In this document: positions 20,344 to 27,578 of the stretch, in pieces | How positions within the stretch are numbered: position 1 is the stretch's first letter | Layout of the letters: each line of letters opens with the position of its first letter | Assembly: GCA_036276735.1 (NCBI GenBank) | Contig: DASUOH010000020.1 | Span: forward strand, 1 to 63,477 | From: VRUE01 sp036276735 | GTDB taxonomy: Bacteria > Actinomycetota > Thermoleophilia > Solirubrobacterales > 70-9 | DNA: 63,477 nucleotides | Direction of reading: 5' to 3' | The notes under the pieces: model-generated | Databases searched by the model: none | Seen by the model: the letters and a program-made list of their open reading frames with translations, nothing else | What the model was told of the DNA's origin: nothing | Translations under genes and position numbers: made by a program

Positions 20344-21476
20344 CGGCGGACCTCGGCGTTCTCGACCACCCAGTCGACGCAGGCGGTGAGCGCCTCGACG
20401 TCGTCGGGCTCGATCGCCGGGAACATTCCGACTCGCAGCTGGTTGCGCCCCAGCTTTCGGTAGGGCTCGACGTCGACGATCCGGTTGGCGCGCAGCGCCG
20501 AGGCGATGGCGGCGGCATCGACTGACTCGTCGAAGTCGATCGTGCCGACGACCAGCGAGCGCTTGGCGGGGTCGGCGACGAAGGGGCTGGCGAACTCGCT
20601 GCGGTCGGCCCAGCGGTAGAGGCGTCCCGACGAGTCGCGGGTGCGCTCCACGCACCACTCGAGGCCGCCGCCGGCCAGCATCCACTCGATCTGGTCGGCG
20701 AGGAGCAGGAGGGTGGCGAGCGCCGGCGTGTTGTAGGTCTGGTTCTTGCGCGAATTGGAGATCGCCGTCGGTAAGGAGAGGAAGGCCGGCTGCCAGCGGC
20801 CGACGCCGCCATCGAGCTGCTCGGCGCGGGCGACTGCGGCGGGGCTGAGCAGGGCGAGCCAGAGGCCGCCGTCGGAGCCGAAGCCCTTCTGCGGCGCGAA
20901 GTAGTAGGCGTCGGCCTGGCTCGCGCCGAGCGGCAGGCCGCCGGCGCCCGAGGTGCCGTCGATCAGTACGAGCGCCTCGTCCGCGCCGGTCGGGCGGCGC
21001 ACATCGACCATGACCCCGGTCGAGGTCTCGTTGTGGGCCCAGGCGATCACGTCAGCACTCGGGTCGGCCGTGGGCTCCGGGGCGTCCCCGGGCTCGGCCT
21101 CAACCACGATCGGCTCGGCGAGGAACGGAGCACCGCCCGTCGCCTTGGCGAACTTGCCCGAGAACTCGCCGTAGACGAGGTGCAGGGCGCGCTCACGCAC
21201 CAGCCACGCCGTCGCCGCGTCCCAGAAGGCCGTCGCGCCGCCGTTGCCGAGGGCCACCTCGTAGCCCTCGGGAAGCGAGAAGAGGTCGGCGAGCCCATCC
21301 CGAATCCGGCCGACCAGGTCACGCACAGGAGCCTGGCGGTGCGAGGTCCCCATCAGCTCCGCCTGCTCGGCGAGCTTCGCCAGAGCCTCCGAGCGGACCT
21401 TCGACGGCCCGCAGCCGAAGCGGCCGTCGGCGGGCTTCAGGTCGGCGGGAATTTGGACGGTGGTCGTCGAGGTCAT
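20340..21476 (-). CDS. serC: Phosphoserine aminotransferase
   Basis: Converts 3-phosphohydroxypyruvate to phosphoserine. The 378-residue PLP enzyme begins IPADLKPADGRFGCGPSKVR, close to the Mycobacterium-type SerC, with GTSHRQAPVRDLV, WAHNETSTGVMVDVRRP and the PLP lysine in YFAPQKGFGSDGG. It is coupled to serA by a 4-base overlap. The start is 26 nt from the divergent cupin gene, so both share a very short promoter region. Confidence 0.95.
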   Translation of the reverse strand: MTSTTTVQIPADLKPADGRFGCGPSKVRSEALAKLAEQAELMGTSHRQAPVRDLVGRIRDGLADLFSLPEGYEVALGNGGATAFWDAATAWLVRERALHLVYGEFSGKFAKATGGAPFLAEPIVVEAEPGDAPEPTADPSADVIAWAHNETSTGVMVDVRRPTGADEALVLIDGTSGAGGLPLGASQADAYYFAPQKGFGSDGGLWLALLSPAAVARAEQLDGGVGRWQPAFLSLPTAISNSRKNQTYNTPALATLLLLADQIEWMLAGGGLEWCVERTRDSSGRLYRWADRSEFASPFVADPAKRSLVVGTIDFDESVDAAAIASALRANRIVDVEPYRKLGRNQLRVGMFPAIEPDDVEALTACVDWVVENAEVRR

Positions 21477-21490
21477 CGGGGCGGCAAGGT

Positions 21491-21496
21491 TATAGT
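21491..21496 (+). promoter_or_regulatory. -10 element of the cupin gene (leaderless mRNA likely)
   Basis: TATAGT lies six bases before the cupin ATG at 21503, which puts the expected transcription start at or next to the A of the start codon. No ribosome binding site fits between them, so the transcript is probably leaderless, as is common in actinobacteria. No clear -35 is visible. Confidence 0.5.
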
Positions 21497-21502
21497 CAGC
21501 CC

Positions 21503-21940
21503 ATGGCGGAGGCTGAGCAGGTCACCAAGGGCGATGGCTACGCGGTCGCGCATCTCGACGACCTCGGTGAGGGCTACGGGTTCCGCAAGATCCGCAAGGG
21601 CCTCGGTGTCACTGCCTTCGGGGCCAACGCGATCGTCATCCCGCCCGGCTTCGAGACCGGTCGCCACCTCCACGAGGAGCAGGAGGAGCTCTACTTCCTG
21701 CACAGCGGCAACGTCGCAATCGAGTTCGGCGACGGCACGTCCCACGAGCTGAGGCCTGGCGGCCTCGCCTGGGTCGACGCCTCCACGGTGCGCAAGATCC
21801 GCAACCTCAGCGACTCAGAGGACGCGGTCTACGTCGTCGTCGGGGGCAAGGACGGCTACGTCGGCCGAGATGGCAAGCTGCCGGAGGGCGAGGAGAGCCG
21901 TCTCGGCAAAGGCGGCCCGCCCGGGCTGGCTGCTGCGTAG
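21503..21940 (+). CDS. Cupin-domain protein
   Basis: A 145-residue single-domain cupin_2 protein. Motif 1 is PPGFETGRHLHEEQEELYFL, with the His-x-His and Glu expected to bind a metal, and motif 2 is LRPGGLAWVDASTVRKIRN. It carries no DNA-binding domain. Function unknown; small cupins of this type are often isomerases, dioxygenases or sugar/metal-binding proteins. Transcribed divergently from serC-serA and convergently with ilvC, separated by a large branched inverted repeat. Confidence 0.85.
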   Translation: MAEAEQVTKGDGYAVAHLDDLGEGYGFRKIRKGLGVTAFGANAIVIPPGFETGRHLHEEQEELYFLHSGNVAIEFGDGTSHELRPGGLAWVDASTVRKIRNLSDSEDAVYVVVGGKDGYVGRDGKLPEGEESRLGKGGPPGLAAA

Positions 21941-21948
21941 CTGGTTGG

Positions 21949-22095
21949 GAGGAGCCCGGTGATCCTCCTGTCGAATTGATGTCGCACGGCCTGCGGCCTT
22001 AGCGACTGTGTTGGTGCGCGGCTATCGCCGCGCAAGAGACAGATTGCATGTCGCGGCCTTCGGCCACATTCGACATGAGGATCACCGGGCTCCTC
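21949..22095. repeat. Large multibranched inverted repeat (147 nt) between cupin gene and ilvC
   Basis: The closing stem pairs 21949-21976 with 22068-22095: 27 of 28 bases are complementary. Inside are three more hairpins: GTCGC/GCGAC at 21981-22006 (with an inner GGCC-TGC-GGCC), TGCGCGGC/GCCGCGCA at 22015-22034, and GGCC-TTC-GGCC at 22055-22065. CATGTCG/CGACATG (22048-22077) competes with the base of the closing stem. It fills a convergent intergenic gap. It may terminate both genes, but the branched architecture is far more elaborate than that needs. The remaining 22096-22226 shows nothing I recognise. Confidence 0.75.
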
Positions 22096-22226
22096 TTTAC
22101 ACCGCTCCGTAAGCCCGGGCGGCCAAATCTCCCTCGCGTCACAAGCTGCCTCGGCTGGCGCGAAGCGCGTGCGACCTCAATTCCCGAGAGGGGCGCCCCG
22201 CCGCCCGTCCCCTCCCCTTAGCGCCC

Positions 22227-23231
22227 TCAGAACTCCTGGTCGATCCAGGGCATCATGTCGCGCAGCTCCTTGCCGACGCCCTCGACCTGGTGACCCGCCC
22301 CCTCCTCGCGCATCCGGGAGAGGTTCTCGCCGCCGGCGCGGTTCTCGGCGATCCACTCCTTGGCGAACTCGCCTGACTGGACCTCGGAGAGGATCTGCTT
22401 CATCGCGGCGCGGGACTCCTCGCCGATGACGCGCTTGCCGCGGGTCATGTCGCCGTACTCGGCGGTGTTGGAGATCGAGTAGCGCATCCCCTGAATCCCC
22501 TTCTCGTACATCAGGTCGGCAATCAGCTTCAGCTCGTGCAGGCACTCGAAGTAGGCGAGGCGCGGGTCGTAGCCGGCCTCGACCAGCGTCTCGAAGCCGG
22601 CGCGGACCAACTCCGAGGCGCCGCCGCAGAGGACGGCCTGCTCGCCGAAGAGGTCGGTCTCGCACTCGTCCTTGAAGGTCGTCTCGATGATCGCGGCGCG
22701 ACCGCCGCCGATGCCTGAGGCGTAGGCAAGCACCAGGTCGTGCGCTTCGCCGCTCGCGTCCTGGTGGACCGCCATCAGGCACGGCACGCCGCGCCCTTCC
22801 TCGAACTGGCGGCGGACCAGGTGGCCGGGACCCTTGGGCGCGACCATGCCGACGTCGACGCCGGGCGGGGGGACGATCTGCTCGAAGTGAATGGCGAAGC
22901 CATGAGCGAAGAGGAGCAGGTTGCCGGGGGCGATGCCGTCGGCGATCTCCGCCGTCCAGATGTCGGCCTGACGCTCGTCTGGCAGCAGCACCATGACGAT
23001 GTCGCCCTGGCTGGCCGCATCGGTGATCCCCATCACCGTCAGCCCGGACACTTCGGCCGCGTCGCGACTAGGCGAATCAGGGCGAAGGCCGACGACGACG
23101 TCGACTCCCGAGTCCTTCAGGTTGAGGGCGTGGGCGTGGCCCTGGGAGCCATAGCCGAGCACGGCGACGGTCTTGCCCTCCAGCTTCGAGAGGTCGGCGT
23201 CGGAGTCGTAGAAGATGTCGTCGGTTTTCAT
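22227..23231 (-). CDS. ilvC: Ketol-acid reductoisomerase
   Basis: Second step of valine/isoleucine synthesis, NADPH- and Mg-dependent. The 334-residue class I enzyme has AVLGYGSQGHAHALNLKDSG (nucleotide binding), MVAPKGPGHLVRRQFEEGRGVPCL and the knotted C-terminal domain with KDECETDLFGEQAVLCGG and SNTAEYGD. It starts 28 nt after the menE stop and is probably co-transcribed with it, separate from ilvBN. Confidence 0.97.
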   Translation of the reverse strand: MKTDDIFYDSDADLSKLEGKTVAVLGYGSQGHAHALNLKDSGVDVVVGLRPDSPSRDAAEVSGLTVMGITDAASQGDIVMVLLPDERQADIWTAEIADGIAPGNLLLFAHGFAIHFEQIVPPPGVDVGMVAPKGPGHLVRRQFEEGRGVPCLMAVHQDASGEAHDLVLAYASGIGGGRAAIIETTFKDECETDLFGEQAVLCGGASELVRAGFETLVEAGYDPRLAYFECLHELKLIADLMYEKGIQGMRYSISNTAEYGDMTRGKRVIGEESRAAMKQILSEVQSGEFAKEWIAENRAGGENLSRMREEGAGHQVEGVGKELRDMMPWIDQEF

Positions 23232-23259
23232 GGCGGGCAGGCTAGCGACTCGGCTCGCC

Positions 23260-24585
23260 TCAGCGGAGGGCGCGTCTCAGCAGCTTGCCCGAGGGCGTGC
23301 GCGGCAGCGCCGCCGCCAGCTCGACCCGCTTCGGCACTTTGAAGCCGGCCAGCTGCTCGGCGCAATGGCGACGCAGCTCGTCCGGCGTCACCTCCGAGCC
23401 GTCGGTCAGGACGACAACCGCGGTGACCGCCTGCTGCCACTCGGGGTCGTCGCGGCCTACGACGGCGGCGTCGGCGACCGCGGGATGGCGCAGCAGCACC
23501 TGCTCGACTTCGGCCGGGACCACGTTCTCGCCGCCGGTCACGATCATGTCGTCGATCCGGTCCTCGACGTAGAGGAAGCCGTCCTCATCGATGCGGCCGA
23601 GGTCGCCGGTGTGCAGCCAGCCGTCGGCATCGACGCAGCCGGGGGCGACGGTCGGCCCCTGGACGAGGATCTCACCGTCCTGGATGCGCAGGTGGGTCGT
23701 CAGCAGCGGCCGGCCGGCCGAGCCGAGCTTGCGCCGCGCGTCGGCCGGCGCCAGCGTGGTCACCTGCGAGCAGGCCTCGGTCAGCCCATAGGTCTGGACC
23801 ACGGTCGCACCGCGGCCGATCGCCTCTTCGAGCGGCTCTGCAGCGACCGGCCCGCCGCCGACCAGGATCGTCCTCGGCGCCGAGAGGTCGGCGCCGGCCT
23901 CGAGGAGGCGGGTCAGCATCGTCGTGACCAGCGAGACGACCGTGATCTCGTCGCGCTCCAGCGCCGCCGCGACGCGGTCGACGTCGAAGCCGTCGTGGAG
24001 GACGGCGGTCGTCCCATAGATGACCGAGCGCATGAAGATGCTGAGCCCGCCGATGTGACTCAGCGGCAGGCAGCAGAGCCAGCGGTCCTCGGGCTCGACG
24101 CCGATGTTGAAGGCCGAGCCGACCGCGCCCCAGAGGAAGTTGCCGTAGGTCAGCTCGACCGCCTTCGGCTTGCCGCTCGAGCCGCTGGTCAGGATCCGGC
24201 AGCAGGGAGCGTCCATGTCGTGCTCGCCGAGCAGCGGCAGGTCGGCCTCGGTCTGGGTCAGCTGGCCGGGGTCGTCGAGGGCGACGTCAGGCTCCTCGGC
24301 AGCCAGCACGGCCGTCCGCTCGGTGTCGGTGAGGCGCGGGCCGAGGGGCAGCAAGACCGCGCCGACCTTCATCAGCGCGTGCAGGAGGACGACCTGCTCG
24401 CGGTGTGGATGCATGGTGAGGGCGGCGACCGAGCCGCGGCGCACCCCGTGCGCCTCGAGGCGGCGCGCCACCCAGCTCGCCTCTGCCTCGAGCTCGGCGT
24501 AGGTGACCTCGGCGCCGTCCGCGACGAGGGCGATGCGATCGGGACAGGTCCGGGATCTCTGGTCGAGCCAGTCGTCGAGCTTCAT
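23260..24585 (-). CDS. menE: o-Succinylbenzoate-CoA ligase
   Basis: ATP-dependent activation of o-succinylbenzoate in menaquinone synthesis. The 441-residue adenylate-forming enzyme shows the P-loop RILTSGSSGKPKAVELTY, VQTYGLTEACSQVTTL, WLHTGDLGRIDEDGFLYVEDR and the catalytic lysine in PRTPSGKLLRR at the C-terminus. The ATG at 24585 is supported by homology (MKLDDWLDQRSRTCPDRIAL); the frame is open further upstream by chance. It is divergent from menB with only 24 nt between start codons. Adjacency to five other men genes makes MenE much likelier than another acyl-CoA ligase. Confidence 0.93.
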   Translation of the reverse strand: MKLDDWLDQRSRTCPDRIALVADGAEVTYAELEAEASWVARRLEAHGVRRGSVAALTMHPHREQVVLLHALMKVGAVLLPLGPRLTDTERTAVLAAEEPDVALDDPGQLTQTEADLPLLGEHDMDAPCCRILTSGSSGKPKAVELTYGNFLWGAVGSAFNIGVEPEDRWLCCLPLSHIGGLSIFMRSVIYGTTAVLHDGFDVDRVAAALERDEITVVSLVTTMLTRLLEAGADLSAPRTILVGGGPVAAEPLEEAIGRGATVVQTYGLTEACSQVTTLAPADARRKLGSAGRPLLTTHLRIQDGEILVQGPTVAPGCVDADGWLHTGDLGRIDEDGFLYVEDRIDDMIVTGGENVVPAEVEQVLLRHPAVADAAVVGRDDPEWQQAVTAVVVLTDGSEVTPDELRRHCAEQLAGFKVPKRVELAAALPRTPSGKLLRRALR

Positions 24586-24595
24586 CGGCGCCGGG

Positions 24596-24611
24596 ATATC
24601 GTTGCCGATAT
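24596..24611. promoter_or_regulatory. Inverted repeat in the menE/menB divergent start region
   Basis: ATATCG-TTGC-CGATAT lies in the 24-nt gap between the divergent menE and menB start codons and reaches into the menB ATG. With so little room, promoters must overlap coding sequence or transcripts must be leaderless. A regulator bound here would affect both genes. Candidate operator only. Confidence 0.35.
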
Positions 24612-25476
24612 GCCGCTGCGCCATAAGGACGCCCCGCCCGAGGACGCCCTCTACGCGCCGATCGAGTGGAAGAGCGGCGGCGAGTACGAGGACATCCGCT
24701 ACGAGAGGGCCGACGGGATCGCCAAGGTCACGATCGACCGTCCGCAGGTTCTCAACGCCTTCCGTCCCCAGACCCTGATCGAGATCTCCGCGGCGCTGGA
24801 GGCGGCCCGCGAGGACACCGAGGTGGGCGTCGTCGTACTCACCGGCGAGGGGCCGAAGGCCTTCTGCTCCGGCGGCGACCAGACCGTGCGCGGCGACACC
24901 GGCTACGTCGAGGAGGGCGCCTCGCTCGGCCGCTTCCACGTCACCGACCTGCAGGTGCAGATGCGGCGCCTACCCAAGCCGGTGATCGCGATGGTCGCCG
25001 GCTGGGCGGTCGGCGGCGGCCACGTGCTGCACGTCTGCTGCGACATGACGATCGCCGCCGACAACGCGCGCTTCGGACAGACCGGCCCCAAGGTCGGCTC
25101 CTGGGACGGCGGCTTCGGCGCCTCACTGCTGCGCGACCTGGTCGGGACGAAGAAGGCCAAGGAGTTCTGGATGCTCTGCCGCCAATACAACGCCGAGGAG
25201 GCGCGCGAGATGGGCCTCGTCAACGCCGTCGTGCCGCTCGAGGATCTGGAGCGCGAGACGGTCGCCATGTGCCGCGAGATGCTCGCCCTCTCGCCCTTCG
25301 CCCTGCGCCTGGTCAAGGCCAGCTTCAACGCCCACGAGGACGGCTACGCCGGCATCCAGCAGCTCGCCCACGACGCCAACCTGCTCTTCTACGGCTCCGA
25401 GGAGGCGCGCGAGGGCCGTGAGTCGTTCAAGGAGAAGCGCCCTCCCGACTTCTCCAAGTTCCCGCGCCGGCCATGA
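24610..25476 (+). CDS. menB: 1,4-Dihydroxy-2-naphthoyl-CoA synthase
   Basis: Dieckmann-type ring closure of o-succinylbenzoyl-CoA in menaquinone synthesis. The 288-residue crotonase-fold protein shows GIAKVTIDRPQVLNAFRPQT, the MenB-type loop FCSGGDQTVRGDTGYV, GWAVGGGHVLHVCCDMTIA (oxyanion hole) and FGQTGPKVGSWDGGFGASLL. The ATG at 24610 fits homology; upstream open frame belongs to the menE complement. The menB stop is followed by repeat copy 1 and then menA. Confidence 0.96.
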   Translation: MPLRHKDAPPEDALYAPIEWKSGGEYEDIRYERADGIAKVTIDRPQVLNAFRPQTLIEISAALEAAREDTEVGVVVLTGEGPKAFCSGGDQTVRGDTGYVEEGASLGRFHVTDLQVQMRRLPKPVIAMVAGWAVGGGHVLHVCCDMTIAADNARFGQTGPKVGSWDGGFGASLLRDLVGTKKAKEFWMLCRQYNAEEAREMGLVNAVVPLEDLERETVAMCREMLALSPFALRLVKASFNAHEDGYAGIQQLAHDANLLFYGSEEAREGRESFKEKRPPDFSKFPRRP

Positions 25477-25485
25477 GCGCGCCGG

Positions 25486-25567
25486 CGGGCGGGTCCTGTC
25501 GCGGGGAGGGGGATCCTCGTCCTCGCAAGCTGCGGGCGAGGACCCCCGTCCCCACGCCACCCGCCCG
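25486..25567 (+). repeat. Palindromic 81-82 bp repeat, copy 1 (menB-menA gap)
   Basis: Begins CGGGCGGGTCCTGTCGCGGG, has an inner hairpin GTCCTCGC-AAGCTGCGG-GCGAGGAC and ends in the inverse ACCCGCCCG. Nearly the same sequence occurs at 38884-38964 (same orientation) and 40360-40440 (opposite). This copy is intergenic, between the menB stop and the menA GTG; the other two lie inside genes. Confidence 0.85.
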
Positions 25568-25579
25568 AGGAGCGGTCAC

Positions 25580-26461
25580 GTGAGGATCTGGTTCATGGCT
25601 GCGCGGGTCCGGACCTTGCCCGCGGCAATAGCTCCGGTGCTCGTCGGTACCGCGGCGGCGGTCGAATGGGTCGGGGAGCTGCCACGGCTCGGCGGGTTCC
25701 TCGCCGCGCTGGTCGGCTCGATCTTCATCCAGATCGGCACCAACCTCGCCAACGACTACTCCGACGCCAAGCGCGGTGCCGACACCGCCGACCGGCTGGG
25801 ACCGGTGCGCGTCACCTCGGCCGGACTGGTGGCGCCCCGGCGCGTGCTGGTCGCGACCTACGTCGCCTTCGCGGTCGCCGTCGCCTGCGGCCTCTACCTG
25901 GCTGCGCTCGCCGGGCCTGTGATCCTGCTGATCGGCGCCGTCTCGATCGCCGCCGGCGTCCTCTACACCGGCGGGCCTCGGCCCTACGGCTACGCCGGCC
26001 TCGGCGAGGTCTTCGTCTTCCTCTTCTTCGGCCTCGTCGCCGTCAACGGCTCCTACTACGTGCAGGTGGAGGAGCTCGACGCGCTGCCGCTCGGCCTCTC
26101 GATCTCGATCGGCTTTCTGGCGACCGCGATCCTCGTCGTCAACAACGTCCGTGACCTGGAGACCGATCGCCGGGCCGGCAAGACGACGCTCGCGGTGCGG
26201 ATGGGGCGCTCAAACGCGGTCGCGCTCTACCGCCTGCTCATGCTCGGCGCCTTCGCGGTGCTGCCGATCGCGCTCCTGGCGGGCGAGGGCAGCATGCTGC
26301 CGCTGATCGGCCTGGCGGCGCTGCCCCTGGCGATCCCGCCGCTGCGCACGGTCAGCAACCGCACCGACGGCCCCTCGCTGAACGGCGCTCTCGCCGCTAC
26401 CGGCGCGCTGCTGGGCGCCTTCAGCCTGCTGGTCTCGGTCGGCCTGCTGATCGCCGCATAA
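25580..26461 (+). CDS. menA: 1,4-Dihydroxy-2-naphthoate prenyltransferase
   Basis: Membrane UbiA-family enzyme attaching the polyprenyl tail to give demethylmenaquinone. 293 residues with about eight hydrophobic helices; the first diphosphate/Mg-binding motif is NDYSDAKRGADTADRLG and the second NNVRDLETDRRAGKTTLA. A GTG at 25580 gives MRIWFMAARVRTLPAAIAPV, a typical MenA N-terminus; the frame is open upstream only because repeat copy 1 contains no stop. menC follows 9 nt after it. Confidence 0.95.
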   Translation: MRIWFMAARVRTLPAAIAPVLVGTAAAVEWVGELPRLGGFLAALVGSIFIQIGTNLANDYSDAKRGADTADRLGPVRVTSAGLVAPRRVLVATYVAFAVAVACGLYLAALAGPVILLIGAVSIAAGVLYTGGPRPYGYAGLGEVFVFLFFGLVAVNGSYYVQVEELDALPLGLSISIGFLATAILVVNNVRDLETDRRAGKTTLAVRMGRSNAVALYRLLMLGAFAVLPIALLAGEGSMLPLIGLAALPLAIPPLRTVSNRTDGPSLNGALAATGALLGAFSLLVSVGLLIAA

Positions 26462-26470
26462 GCTCCTCGC

Positions 26471-27532
26471 ATGCGCATCGCCTCGGTCGAGGTCATCCCT
26501 TACGCGCTGCCGTTCAAGGAGCCTTACGTGACCGCGACCGGCACGCTGACCCGCCGCGAGATGGCGCTCTTGCGGCTGCGCGACACCGATGGACTGGAGG
26601 GGCTCGGTGAAGCGATGCCGCTGGCCCTGCGCGGCGGCGTGACCCTGGCCCAGGTCGTCGCCGAGCTGGAAGCGCTGGACGAGCAGGAGCACCTCGACGA
26701 GACGGTGCTGCGCGGCCACGCCACCGCCCTCTCCCCCCCCGCCCGCTGTGCCGCCTTGACCGCGCTTGCCGACCTGCGGGGGCGGCGCGCCGCAGCGGAG
26801 CACGGCGAGCCGAGCGGCGAGTCGATTCCCCCCATCCGCTGCAACGCCAGCCTCGTCGCCGGGGCGCCCGCCGCGGTCGCCTCCGAAGCGGAGCGCTGGG
26901 CGGCCGATGGCTTTCGGTCCTTCAAGCTGAAGCTGGGCGCAGGGGAGGACGTCGCGCAGGTGCGCGCCGTACGCGAGGCGCTGGGACCCGAGGCGTGCAT
27001 CCGGGTTGACGTCAACGCCGCTTGGGACTTGGAGACCGCGAAGCGGCGGCTGGCCGAGCTGGAGCCGTTCGACGTCGAGCTCGCCGAGCAGCCGGTGGCG
27101 ACGCTCGAGGAAGCGGCCGAGCTGGCGGCGTCGACCCTGATCCCGATCGCCGCCGACGAGAGTGTCGAGAGCCGCGAGGACGCGGTGCGCGCCCTCGATC
27201 TGGGCGCCTGTGCGATGACCGGCATCAAGCTCTCAAAGGTCGGCGGACCGGAGGCCGCGGTCGAGATCGCGGAAGTGCTCCCGGCCTACATGTCGAGCGC
27301 GCTTGACGGCCCGGTCGGGATCGCGGCGGCGGCGCAGGTCGCGGCGACGCTCGGCGAGGCCGGCGAGCGCCCCGGCACCGGCCTGGCCCATGGGCTGGCG
27401 ACGCAGCGCCTCTTCGCCTCGACCGTCGCGGCGGTCGGTCCCGAGCTGCGGCGGGACATGTTGCACTTGCCGCAGGGCCCGGGGCTGGGCGTCGAGATCG
27501 ACGAGGCGGCACTTAACCGACACCGGCTCTAG
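26471..27532 (+). CDS. menC: o-Succinylbenzoate synthase
   Basis: Dehydrates SHCHC to o-succinylbenzoate. The enolase-superfamily protein of 353 residues has the catalytic pair around SFKLKLGAGED, metal ligands in RVDVNAAWD, ELAEQPV and PIAADESV, and the second lysine in GIKLSKVGG. The N-terminal capping domain starts ASVEVIPYALPFKEPYVTATG. Proteins of this family also include dipeptide epimerases, but position between menA and menD supports MenC. Confidence 0.92.
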   Translation: MRIASVEVIPYALPFKEPYVTATGTLTRREMALLRLRDTDGLEGLGEAMPLALRGGVTLAQVVAELEALDEQEHLDETVLRGHATALSPPARCAALTALADLRGRRAAAEHGEPSGESIPPIRCNASLVAGAPAAVASEAERWAADGFRSFKLKLGAGEDVAQVRAVREALGPEACIRVDVNAAWDLETAKRRLAELEPFDVELAEQPVATLEEAAELAASTLIPIAADESVESREDAVRALDLGACAMTGIKLSKVGGPEAAVEIAEVLPAYMSSALDGPVGIAAAAQVAATLGEAGERPGTGLAHGLATQRLFASTVAAVGPELRRDMLHLPQGPGLGVEIDEAALNRHRL

Positions 27533-27538
27533 CCTGCA

Positions 27539-27575
27539 TGGCGCGTTAGTCGCGGTATGCGCGAGTAACGCGCCA
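27539..27575. repeat. 37-bp palindromic repeat, copy 1 (menC-menD gap)
   Basis: Two 16-nt arms with a single mismatch and a 5-nt centre (GTATG). The right half closely matches 54706-54742, which is also 37 nt long. It ends 3 nt before the menD GTG, so a folded mRNA hairpin would directly precede the start codon and may damp menD translation. Confidence 0.6.
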
Positions 27576-27578
27576 GCC

